From JAJTCH01 sp040386195 (GTDB lineage: Bacteria; Pseudomonadota; Alphaproteobacteria; Rickettsiales; UBA1997): a DNA stretch of 64,000 nucleotides. Location: positions 76,600-140,599 of the forward strand of contig JAZKFV010000005.1 of the NCBI GenBank assembly GCA_040386195.1. Direction: 5' to 3'. Positions 36,405 to 43,998 of the stretch are shown one piece after another; the stretch's first letter is position 1; the number at the start of each line of letters is the position of its first letter. The position numbers and the translations under genes were made by a program. The notes under the pieces are model-generated. The model saw nothing but the letters and a program-made list of their open reading frames with translations, made no database searches and was not told the DNA's origin.

Positions 36405-36790
36405 TGACTAAAACTCAAGATCCACTTTTATCAGTAGCTTCCTTTTCTAGGCAAATACCCCAAGAAATACTGGAAGGAAATATAAAAGCATTTCTCAGCA
36501 GCGGAAATGATATAAATTCACAAAATTGGCAAGGCAATACCATGCTCCATCTAGCCGCCTTAAATCAAAATGAACATGTTGTTGATTATCTGCTCAATCA
36601 AAAAAATGTGGATGACACAATTACTAATAATAATGGTCACACTTTTGTGGCAATATTGTCAGTCAATAGATTAATTGAGTATAAAAAATATGAACAACTT
36701 TCTGGAAAGGTTAAAGCAATTCAACCAAGAAATAAGTTAGACTCTGGAAGTATGCATCGCGATGATGAAAAAGAAAATGTATCGCGATAA
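36404..36790 (+). CDS. Small ankyrin-repeat protein
   Basis: 128-residue protein with about two ankyrin repeats (about residues 20-85). QNWQGNTMLHLAALNQNEHVVDYLLNQ is a standard repeat; the preceding one is partial and the following one incomplete (NNNGHTFVAIL). A charged, non-repeat tail follows. There is no signal peptide. Ankyrin proteins in host-associated bacteria are sometimes effectors, but its coupling to the CobS-like ATPase gene by a 1-nt overlap suggests an intracellular partner or adaptor. Function unknown. Confidence 0.75.
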   Translation: MTKTQDPLLSVASFSRQIPQEILEGNIKAFLSSGNDINSQNWQGNTMLHLAALNQNEHVVDYLLNQKNVDDTITNNNGHTFVAILSVNRLIEYKKYEQLSGKVKAIQPRNKLDSGSMHRDDEKENVSR

Positions 36791-36826
36791 AATGTTCTAT
36801 TTTGTGATCAACAAAATTACAAATCT

Positions 36827-37618
36827 TTACAAAAACTGCTCACGAATAATCCGCTCCTCTAAAGAATGATTAGCATCAAATAAAATAGTGAATTGGTGTT
36901 TTTTATCTTCTACAACTTCAACTTCCTTGACATTTCTAACTTCGTTATAATCCGCTGTGGCGCTAACTGGGCGCGAATCGCTTTCTAAAATTGTAAATTT
37001 TATTTTTGAATTTGCCGGCAGCAAAGCGCCGCGCCAATGTCTGGGGCGAAAAGGGCTGATTGGAGTTAAGGCGATAATGTCGCTGGCAAAAGGAATGATT
37101 GGTCCGTGGGCGGAGAGATTATAAGCGGTGCTTCCTGCTGAGGTGGCAACTAAAATTCCATCAGCCGCCAGGCTTTCAATTCTAGTTTTATTATTAACGG
37201 TAATTTTAATTTTGGCGGCTTGGTTTTTTTGGCGGATTAGAGAAACTTCGTTAATAGCTAAAAGTTGATGTTTTTTATTTTCAATGTCAGTTGCAATCAT
37301 CTTCAAAGGCTTAAGAACGCTGGGTTTGGCTTTGGCAATAATATTTAGTAAATTATTTTCATCGCAATCTGAATTCATCAAAAAACCTACCGTGCCAAAA
37401 TTAATGCCATAAACCGGCACCGCATTTTCTTCAATTAAATGCAACAAATGCAGCATCAAACCATCGCCGCCCAAAGCGATAATTAAATCCATTTTAGCAA
37501 ATGCAACATTTTTTTTGAGCGGCAAATCAATCAAATTATATTTTTTGATTAGCTGTTTTTTTCTGGCGATTGCTTGTTTATTGGCGCTGGAAATAATGCC
37601 GATTTTTTTATATTGCAT
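36827..37618 (-). CDS. nadK: NAD kinase
   Basis: 263-residue ATP-NAD kinase making NADP. GGDGLMLHLLH is the catalytic GGDG motif; GINFGTVGFLMN, VATSAGSTAYNLSAHGPII and FRPRHWRGALLP follow in family order. The length is typical of alphaproteobacterial NadK. It lies 20 nt downstream of the lptF/G gene on the same strand. Confidence 0.95.
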   Translation of the reverse strand: MQYKKIGIISSANKQAIARKKQLIKKYNLIDLPLKKNVAFAKMDLIIALGGDGLMLHLLHLIEENAVPVYGINFGTVGFLMNSDCDENNLLNIIAKAKPSVLKPLKMIATDIENKKHQLLAINEVSLIRQKNQAAKIKITVNNKTRIESLAADGILVATSAGSTAYNLSAHGPIIPFASDIIALTPISPFRPRHWRGALLPANSKIKFTILESDSRPVSATADYNEVRNVKEVEVVEDKKHQFTILFDANHSLEERIIREQFL

Positions 37619-37638
37619 AAAACTATTTCAAATTATTT

Positions 37639-38730
37639 TTAGAGCAAATTCTTAGGCTGATCTTTAGGTTTAAGCATCCAAAAGCTTGTGGTTACAAAGG
37701 CTAATAAATCAATATAAATTACCGGCGTTAATTGTGGCGATTCTCTCATTAGGCTGTAACCCAGCATCAATATGCCAGCAAAAATTGTGGCGGCAAAAAC
37801 TGCTTTGACATTGTGAACCAAATTACCATAACGTCTAAATTTGCCACTCAAAATAAAAGCGCAGGCGATTAAAGTTAAAACCATTGACAAAAGTGGGTAA
37901 GTAATTCTTTGATGCAGCTCAACATAATAGTTGGTTAAATCTTTATAAGATGAATTCTCATCGGGATTTAAAAGCTCACCGATATATCTTTCACCAGCTT
38001 TCCACCTAAAAGAATCATCGGCTTGGTTGCTATCATTTAAATTAACCACATAGCTATCAAAATGAAGAATATCGGATTTGCGTTCCTTATAATTAAATCG
38101 TTGCGCTGTGCCATTGTTCAAATACAGTAAAATTGAACTATCTTCTTGATTTAAAATTCCGGATTCGGAAGTGATGGTAGTCGAGTATTCAGTATTGCGG
38201 CTATCATAAATTAAAATACCGGAAAGTTTATTGGCAGAATCTCGAGTTTTAACATAAATTGTGAGGCTATTGAGATTTTCAAATATACCCGGAGAAATCA
38301 ATAGATTGGCGTAATTATGCTCAAAGTCAGTACGAAGAGTACGCAACTTTTTATTGGCATAAGGCATCAAAAAAAACGAAATAAAGCAGCAGATTAGACA
38401 GCAAATTGTTGCCAATGAAATTGCTGGTTTGGCTAAGGTTAATTTATCTAAACCGGCATTTTTCAAAATAATAATTTCGTTATGTCCAAGCATTTGGTTA
38501 TAAGCCACCAAAACCGCTATAAATAGTGAGACCGGAATTATGATCAAAAGTAACCACGGCAAAATCAAGATAAATAAATTAAAAAAATCACTAATTGCGA
38601 TACCTTTTTCGGTCACAAATTTGATTAATACAATCGCTTTAGAAAACCAAATTAGTAAAATTAAGATGCTGACAATAACCAAAAAATAGCCGGTGATTTT
38701 GCGAATGAGATAGAGATTATAAAGTTTCAA
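37639..38730 (-). CDS. LptF/LptG-type lipopolysaccharide export permease
   Basis: 363-residue YjgP/YjgQ family permease, part of the LptB2FG ABC exporter. Three N-terminal helices (about 10-30, 50-75, 100-120) precede a periplasmic jellyroll domain (about 130-265) and three C-terminal helices. SFFLMPYANKKLRTLRTDFEHNYA and the C-terminal RITYPLLSMVLTLIACAFILSG are family landmarks. Only one such gene is here, so LptF or LptG cannot be told apart. It indicates that lipopolysaccharide export exists in this organism. Confidence 0.88.
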   Translation of the reverse strand: MKLYNLYLIRKITGYFLVIVSILILLIWFSKAIVLIKFVTEKGIAISDFFNLFILILPWLLLIIIPVSLFIAVLVAYNQMLGHNEIIILKNAGLDKLTLAKPAISLATICCLICCFISFFLMPYANKKLRTLRTDFEHNYANLLISPGIFENLNSLTIYVKTRDSANKLSGILIYDSRNTEYSTTITSESGILNQEDSSILLYLNNGTAQRFNYKERKSDILHFDSYVVNLNDSNQADDSFRWKAGERYIGELLNPDENSSYKDLTNYYVELHQRITYPLLSMVLTLIACAFILSGKFRRYGNLVHNVKAVFAATIFAGILMLGYSLMRESPQLTPVIYIDLLAFVTTSFWMLKPKDQPKNLL

Positions 38731-38808
38731 TTTTTTGGCTGAAAGAACTTGAGTATATGAATTAAGCCGTTTATTTTATGAGCTGCATTTAAGAACAAAA
38801 GCAAAAAT

Positions 38809-39486
38809 ATGTACACCTTATACTACCATATTCTCTGTCCATTCTCGCGCAAAATTCGTTTTTTACTGGCTCAAAAAGAAATTCATTTCGATTTAATCAA
38901 AGAAAATTTTTGGGAAAGAAGAAAGGAATTTATTGCCATCAACACCATGGGAACTGTGCCGGTGCTTTTTGACAATCACAATCATCATATAATTTCCGGC
39001 AGCTCAGTTATCGCTGAATATATCGAAGAAAAACACGATGATAGCCACAATTATTTTGGCGATTCTTTGCTCAAAAGAGCCGAAGCGCGCCGAATTCAAA
39101 TGTGGTTTGATGAAAAATTTTATAATGAAGTCAGCAAACACATTTTAAAAGAAAGATATTTTAATCGCTTTTTAGTCAAACAATCCGCGCCTAGCCCAGA
39201 AACTATGCGCCGCGCTAAATTTAATCTTAATATTCATCTCAACTATCTGGAATTTTTATTGGAAAGCAGAAAATATTTAGCCGGCGATCAAATTTCCATC
39301 GCCGACTTTTCTGCTGCCGGACATATTTCTGCTCTGGATTATTTTGACGATATCAACTGGCAAAATCGCGATTCTATCAAAGAATGGTACGCGGTAGTCA
39401 AATCTCAAAAGGGTTTTTTTGAAATTCTCAAAGATCGCATCGCCGGCACCAACCCTTCTTCACATTACGACCAACTCGATTTCTAA
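38809..39486 (+). CDS. Glutathione S-transferase family protein
   Basis: 225-residue GST. A thioredoxin-fold N-terminal domain (1-80) has YYHILCPFSRKIRFLLAQK, TMGTVPVLFDN and the glutathione gamma-glutamyl motif GSSVIAEYIEE, followed by an all-helical C-terminal domain with LAGDQISIADFSAAGHISALDY. The CPFS motif places a cysteine near the position of the catalytic residue of omega or beta type GSTs. With gshA and a gshB-like gene also in this window, glutathione is probably used in the cell. Confidence 0.88.
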   Translation: MYTLYYHILCPFSRKIRFLLAQKEIHFDLIKENFWERRKEFIAINTMGTVPVLFDNHNHHIISGSSVIAEYIEEKHDDSHNYFGDSLLKRAEARRIQMWFDEKFYNEVSKHILKERYFNRFLVKQSAPSPETMRRAKFNLNIHLNYLEFLLESRKYLAGDQISIADFSAAGHISALDYFDDINWQNRDSIKEWYAVVKSQKGFFEILKDRIAGTNPSSHYDQLDF

Positions 39487-39506
39487 TTAATTTTATTTTC
39501 CAAACT

Positions 39507-40448
39507 ATGTCTAAAAATAAACTAAAATCCGCAGCAAAAAAAGTTGTTAAAAAAAATAACCAAATGCAATTCATGTCTCAAAAATCCGGCTTTCTGGGCA
39601 TTGAGGAAAAATATTTAAACAAGCCCGAAGATGCCAAAGTTGTGGTCGTTCCTTTTGGTTTGGAAGCATCAGTGAGCTATGGCGGCGGCACCAAAACTGG
39701 ACCGGCGGCGATCATCAAAGCTTCGCATCAAGTTGAATTATTCGACGAAGAACATATGAAAGAAGTTTATCGCGATTTTGGAGTTGCCACTTTAAAAGCA
39801 GTGCCAATGCCAAAAAAAATCACCGCCGCTTTGGATCAGCTTGAATCAATCACCCAAAGCATTTTAGATGCGGATAAATTTCCATTAATTTTAGGCGGCG
39901 AACATTCAATCACCATCGGCTCAATTCGTCCTTTCGTCAAAAAATATCCTAATCTTGCTATCTTACATTTCGATGCTCACGCCGATTTGCGCGACGGTTA
40001 TGACGGCGAGCCCAACTCTCACGCCTCAGCCTTGCGCCGCGTTATGGACAATCAAATTTCCACGCTAATTTCTTGCGGCATTCGCAATATTTCGGCTGGC
40101 GAAATTCCTTATTTACAAGCCAATAAAGATCGCATCAAAATCTATTGGGGCAAAGATCGCGAAGATTGGAACATTGAAGAAATCGTCAAACCATTAAAAG
40201 GTCGCCCAGTATTTTTAACCTTCGATTTAGACGGCTTCGACTCCAGCCTAATGCAAGCCACCGGCACGCCAGAACCGGGTGGAATTTTCTGGAACGACGC
40301 CATCAAAATCATCCGCGCCGCCGCCAAAATCTCTAACATTGTCGGCGCCGATGTGGTTGAACTAGCACCAATCAAACAATTCCACTCCTGCGATTTTTTA
40401 GCCGCAAAATTATGCTATAAAATTTTGGGTTATGCTTTGAAAATTTAG
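39507..40448 (+). CDS. speB: Agmatinase-like ureohydrolase
   Basis: 313-residue arginase/agmatinase superfamily enzyme. The manganese ligands are in GGEHS (His), HFDAHADLR (Asp-His-Asp) and FDLDGFDSS (Asp, Asp). GTPEPGG and VELAPI complete the family pattern. The lysine-rich N-terminal 20 residues are unconserved. Agmatinase or a related guanidine hydrolase is inferred; arginase, guanidinobutyrase and formiminoglutamase are alternatives. Its last 80 bases are duplicated, slightly diverged, at 41208-41290. Confidence 0.85.
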   Translation: MSKNKLKSAAKKVVKKNNQMQFMSQKSGFLGIEEKYLNKPEDAKVVVVPFGLEASVSYGGGTKTGPAAIIKASHQVELFDEEHMKEVYRDFGVATLKAVPMPKKITAALDQLESITQSILDADKFPLILGGEHSITIGSIRPFVKKYPNLAILHFDAHADLRDGYDGEPNSHASALRRVMDNQISTLISCGIRNISAGEIPYLQANKDRIKIYWGKDREDWNIEEIVKPLKGRPVFLTFDLDGFDSSLMQATGTPEPGGIFWNDAIKIIRAAAKISNIVGADVVELAPIKQFHSCDFLAAKLCYKILGYALKI

Positions 40449-40522
40449 AAATATTGACTTTATTATAGACACAAATATAGTCATAATTATAACCATATTC
40501 TAAACTAGAAATAATTATCAAA

Positions 40523-40774
40523 ATGATAACTGCAAATATTAACGAAGTAAAAGCCAAGCTTTCTTATTATCTAAACCTTGCCACAGAAAGTGGCGAGAGA
40601 ATTACGATCTGCAATCATAATACTCCGGTGGCTGAAATTAGGGCGATTGCACCAGTTAAGAAAAGCAAAATAAAATTGGGAGTTTGTAAAGAAAAAATTG
40701 TTTTACCAAAAAATTTTAATAGAACTTCTAAAGAAATTATTGACTCTTTTTACACCACAGAAAAATTTAAATAA
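40523..40774 (+). CDS. Phd/YefM-family antitoxin
   Basis: 83-residue antitoxin with the Phd/YefM N-terminal DNA-binding fold: ITANINEVKAKLSYYLNLATESGERITICNHNTPVAEI is the usual pattern. The basic C-terminus would bind the toxin. It is followed after 2 nt by the PIN-domain toxin. Such antitoxins usually repress their own operon. Confidence 0.9.
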   Translation: MITANINEVKAKLSYYLNLATESGERITICNHNTPVAEIRAIAPVKKSKIKLGVCKEKIVLPKNFNRTSKEIIDSFYTTEKFK

Positions 40775-40776
40775 TT

Positions 40777-41169
40777 ATGCAATATTTACTGGATACTTGT
40801 GTCTATCTTTGGGCAATAACCAATAACCGTGATAAACTTTCAAAAAAGGTTTTAGAGGTTTTATTGAATAGCGATAATGAAATATTTGTTAGCATAATTT
40901 CACAATTTGAAACCACTATAAAACATTCTAAACATCAAATTGAAAATCTATCCCGCCCTGTCATTGAATATTATAAACAACAAAGAATTATCAGCGGAAT
41001 TGAGCTTTTGAATTTAAAACAAGAAGATATTGAAGTGGTCAGCAAATTACCGCCAATTCACAACGATCCTTTTGACAGGCTTTTAATTGCCCAAGCAATT
41101 AATAACGGCATGACGATTATTTCTCCGGATTCTCAATTTTCTAAATATCCAGTCCGATTAATAAATTAA
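40777..41169 (+). CDS. vapC: VapC-like PIN-domain toxin
   Basis: 130-residue PIN ribonuclease. Acidic residues are in place: LLDTCVYLW (first Asp), SQFETTIK (Glu), HNDPFDRLLIAQAINN (Asp) and ISPDSQF (last Asp). It pairs with the upstream Phd-type antitoxin, an arrangement common in alphaproteobacteria. Its stop is followed after 1 nt by the tmk fragment, so the cassette ends where the duplicated tmk start begins. Confidence 0.92.
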   Translation: MQYLLDTCVYLWAITNNRDKLSKKVLEVLLNSDNEIFVSIISQFETTIKHSKHQIENLSRPVIEYYKQQRIISGIELLNLKQEDIEVVSKLPPIHNDPFDRLLIAQAINNGMTIISPDSQFSKYPVRLIN

Positions 41170-41170
41170 A

Positions 41171-41212
41171 ATGAGCAAATTCATAACTTTTGAAGGAATT
41201 GAAGGCAACTAG
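41171..41212 (+). pseudogene. Truncated copy of the tmk start
   Basis: The first 37 bases are identical to tmk 42632-42668, preceded by the same AAATTAAA context, then break off into speB-derived sequence. Reading from the ATG gives MSKFITFEGIEGN and a stop. The copy shows that a tmk gene once followed the vapC gene directly. Confidence 0.92.
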
Positions 41213-41290
41213 CACCAATCAAACAATTCCATTCCTGCAATTTTTTAGCGGCAAAATTATGCTATAAAATTTTGGGTTATGCTTTAAAAG
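41208..41290 (+). pseudogene. Truncated copy of the speB 3' end
   Basis: Matches speB 40361-40443 with 4 or so substitutions in about 80 bases (for example CCACTCC to CCATTCC), then diverges at the stop region. It lies just before the KilA-N gene, in the position speB would hold if that cargo had its own speB border. Confidence 0.9.
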
Positions 41291-41332
41291 GAAAGTAAAT
41301 TTTTTTAATAACTTCAATAAATCACCACATTT

Positions 41333-42175
41333 ATGACCAAATCAATCACCGTAAAAAACCTCGCAATTAACATTAAAACCAGCAAAGAAAATGATGATTT
41401 CATTTGCTTGACGGATATGGCAAAATTTAAAGGCGAAGAAACTGGTATAATTATTGCCAATTGGCTCACCACTAAATTTACCATACAATTTTTAGGAATT
41501 TGGGAAGAGATGTATAATCCAAATTTTAATCTTATGGAATTCCATAAGATTAAAAACGAAGTTGGCTCAAATGGCTTTATTATTTCCTCTTCAAAATGGA
41601 TTAACGCAACTAACGCAATTGGAATTCGCTCAAGTGCCGGCAGATATGGCGGCACATTTGCCCACAAAGATATTGCTTTTGAATTTGCTAGTTGGCTTTC
41701 ACCAGAGTTCAAACTTTATCTCATTAAAGAATTTCAGCGACTCAAGGAACAAGAAAAACAAACTATTTATTCTTTGGAATGGCAAATAAAAAGAAGCCTT
41801 GCCAAAACCAATTATAAAATTCATACCAATTCAATTGCTAAAAAATTGAAGGGAAAAGATTTAGCTAAATGGCAAGAAAACTTAATTTACGCCAGCGAAG
41901 CTGATATGATTAACTTAATTTTATGGGGCAAAACCGCCAAAGAATGGGAAATGGAAAACCCAAATGAATTCAAAAAAGGTTTTAATATGCGCGATATGGC
42001 AGATATAACCGATTTAATTGTTCTATCTAATTTAGAAACCTTAAATGCCAGATTTATTGACGAAGGCAGAAGCAGAAAAGAGCGCTCTCAAACTCTTTTA
42101 GAAATTGCTGAGGATCAAAAAAATACTATTGCCAAAAATTTTTCATCAGGAAATTTAAAAGAACTTGGTCTATGA
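41333..42175 (+). CDS. KilA-N domain protein
   Basis: 280-residue protein with an N-terminal KilA-N domain (about 1-125; FICLTDMAKFK, NWLTTKFTIQFLGIWEEMYNP, SSAGRYGGTFAHKDIAFEFASWLSPEFKLYLIKEFQRL) and a helical C-terminal part (140-280; KELGL at the end). KilA-N is a DNA-binding module of phages and bacterial accessory genes. It overlaps the following GNAT gene by 4 nt (ATGA), so the pair is a cassette. Its presence in a slot bounded by duplicated speB and tmk ends indicates horizontal movement. Function unknown. Confidence 0.85.
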   Translation: MTKSITVKNLAINIKTSKENDDFICLTDMAKFKGEETGIIIANWLTTKFTIQFLGIWEEMYNPNFNLMEFHKIKNEVGSNGFIISSSKWINATNAIGIRSSAGRYGGTFAHKDIAFEFASWLSPEFKLYLIKEFQRLKEQEKQTIYSLEWQIKRSLAKTNYKIHTNSIAKKLKGKDLAKWQENLIYASEADMINLILWGKTAKEWEMENPNEFKKGFNMRDMADITDLIVLSNLETLNARFIDEGRSRKERSQTLLEIAEDQKNTIAKNFSSGNLKELGL

Positions 42176-42630
42176 ACAAAATTAAAACTAGGCGCACAAC
42201 CAATAAAGACGCCAATTTAGTTGCTCCACTTTTTGATTCTTATCGCCAATTTTATGGACAAAAAGCGGATTTAAAATTGGCTAAGAAATTTATTTCTGAC
42301 AGACTAAAAAATAAACAATCGATTATTTTTATTGCCTTTTTAGAGCAACAAGCAGTTGGATTTGTGCAGCTTTATCCTTCTTTTTCTTCGGTTGCCGCGC
42401 AAAAGATTTTGGTTTTGAATGATTTATATGTTGCGGCTGAAGCTAGAAAATTAGGCGCTGCGAAAGCTTTGATGAATAGAGCAAAAGATTACGCGCTGAA
42501 AAACAAATTCAAAAGATTGAGCCTTGCAACTGCAAAAAATAATTTAACGGCGCAGTCTTTATATCAATCGCTTGGCTATAAAATTGATCAAAATTATGAT
42601 CATTATTCTTTAGAAATTACAAAAAATTAA
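42172..42630 (+). CDS. GNAT-family N-acetyltransferase
   Basis: 152-residue acetyltransferase with the acetyl-CoA pocket in LNDLYVAAEARKLGAAKALMNRAKDYA and a C-terminal NNLTAQSLYQSLGYK, the hallmark of small GNAT enzymes. It is coupled to the KilA-N gene by ATGA, and its end has the same AAATTAAA context before tmk as vapC. Whether it acts with the KilA-N protein is unknown; an antitoxin-like or self-modifying role is speculation. Confidence 0.85.
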   Translation: MNKIKTRRTTNKDANLVAPLFDSYRQFYGQKADLKLAKKFISDRLKNKQSIIFIAFLEQQAVGFVQLYPSFSSVAAQKILVLNDLYVAAEARKLGAAKALMNRAKDYALKNKFKRLSLATAKNNLTAQSLYQSLGYKIDQNYDHYSLEITKN

Positions 42631-42631
42631 A

Positions 42632-43237
42632 ATGAGCAAATTCATAACTTTTGAAGGAATTGAAGGCAGTGGCAAATCAACTCAGGTGAAGCTTTTGCAC
42701 CAATATTTCTTGGAGAAAAATATTGCTGCAATTTTAACCAGAGAACCCGGTGGCAGCAAAGTTGCGGAGGAAATTCGTGGGCTTTTGATTAATGGTGAGA
42801 TTGATAAAATGGATGGAATTTGTGAAACATTACTCAACTTTGCAGCACGCCGTGATCATGTTGAAAAGCTGATTAAACCCGCGCTTGCCAAAGGTGAAAT
42901 TGTGATTTGTGATCGCTTTTTTGATTCAACAATTGCTTATCAAAGTTTTGGTCAAAATGTTGATTTAGAAATTATCAAAAATGTGCAAAACGCTGCAATT
43001 GGCGAGTTTGCACCGGATTTAACTTTTCTAATTGATGTTGAAGTTGAAGTGGCTTTTGAGAGAATAAAAACCAGAGCAGATAATAATCGCTATGAAAAAA
43101 TGGATAAAAATTTCCATCAAAAAGTGCGTAAAGGATTTTTAGAAATTACTAAAAATAATCCCCAAAGAATTGTCTTAATTGACGGTAATCAAAGCGCCAA
43201 CGCAATTCAAGATATTATTCGCCCTTATTTAGATTAA
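42632..43237 (+). CDS. tmk: Thymidylate kinase
   Basis: 201-residue dTMP kinase. P-loop GIEGSGKSTQ at residues 9-18; REPGGSKVAEEIRG gives the DR/E motif; ICDRFFDSTIAYQ holds the substrate site; a LID segment RIKTRADNNRYE follows. Standard length and start. It produces dTDP for DNA synthesis. It is the downstream border of the accessory slot and has a truncated duplicate at 41171. Confidence 0.97.
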   Translation: MSKFITFEGIEGSGKSTQVKLLHQYFLEKNIAAILTREPGGSKVAEEIRGLLINGEIDKMDGICETLLNFAARRDHVEKLIKPALAKGEIVICDRFFDSTIAYQSFGQNVDLEIIKNVQNAAIGEFAPDLTFLIDVEVEVAFERIKTRADNNRYEKMDKNFHQKVRKGFLEITKNNPQRIVLIDGNQSANAIQDIIRPYLD

Positions 43238-43921
43238 CTATTTATTCCCAAAATTTTTATATTGCTGCACGCCTTTCATCACAATGTTAAAAGTGGCAAT
43301 TTTAGTGGATTTGCTGTTGAAAATATCAGTGAGGCGAACCTTGGCGGTGAGCAGCTTGCGGTCTTGATCGCTGTAAGATAAATATTCATAATCCAAATCA
43401 TTTTTCGGATGATTTTCAAAATACATTTCGGTTTCTAACTTGCCAAATTTTGGATGATAAACATTAAAATTAATGTGCGGCGCGCGGTTTAAATAAAAGC
43501 CCGGAACGATGGTGACAAAAAAATAATTTCCCAAATTATCAGTTATAGTTCGTCCCGACATATTAAAATTTCTATCCACCAAATCGCTGTTATCAATAAG
43601 CAAAGTTTGATATTTGCCAGCTGAATTAGTTTGCCAAATTTCAATAATTGCATTGTCAATTGGCAGCCCGAATGAATCAGTGAGCGTTCCTTGCACAAAA
43701 AGCATTTCTCCAAAAGCTGCATAAAATGAACCAGTTTTTTGAATCAAATTATTGGTGGTGTTGAATTTTTCTGGCATTGACAGATCGGCGGAGAAAAGTC
43801 TGGTCGGTGTTGGCGGTTTGGGATCAAAAAGTTCGTTAGTTACTTTTTGTCCAGCAAAAGAACTTGAGGTGAAAAGCGATAATAGCAGAATAAAAATGGC
43901 TAAAATTCTAATTGGCAGCAC
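43238..43921 (-). CDS. Secreted intradiol-dioxygenase-like protein with altered metal site
   Basis: 227-residue protein with a signal peptide (1-23, ending SSFA) and a protocatechuate 3,4-dioxygenase beta-like sandwich (about 55-210; LFVQGTLTDSFGLPIDNAIIEIWQTNSAGKY, NYFFVTIVPGFYLNRAPHINFNVYHP). Three of the four iron ligands can be placed: Tyr in AGKY, Tyr in PGFY and His in PHI. The second His of the usual HIH is Asn (HINF). It may bind metal differently or not be an oxygenase. No aromatic catabolism genes are near, so a periplasmic non-catabolic role is likely. It ends abutting tmk. Confidence 0.75.
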   Translation of the reverse strand: MLPIRILAIFILLLSLFTSSSFAGQKVTNELFDPKPPTPTRLFSADLSMPEKFNTTNNLIQKTGSFYAAFGEMLFVQGTLTDSFGLPIDNAIIEIWQTNSAGKYQTLLIDNSDLVDRNFNMSGRTITDNLGNYFFVTIVPGFYLNRAPHINFNVYHPKFGKLETEMYFENHPKNDLDYEYLSYSDQDRKLLTAKVRLTDIFNSKSTKIATFNIVMKGVQQYKNFGNK

Positions 43922-43998
43922 TGGATAATTAACTTGATAATGGACTATTAATCAGGAACAATAAATTCTCTATTTTTTACAAAAAAGCAATCCAATTT

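Noticed and set aside
41314..41712. 132-codon minus-strand frame
   Set aside because: Antisense to the KilA-N gene, which has a recognisable domain.
40449..42631. A prophage remnant or integron at the speB-tmk slot
   Set aside because: KilA-N alone is not enough; no integrase, attachment site, attC or phage structural gene is present.
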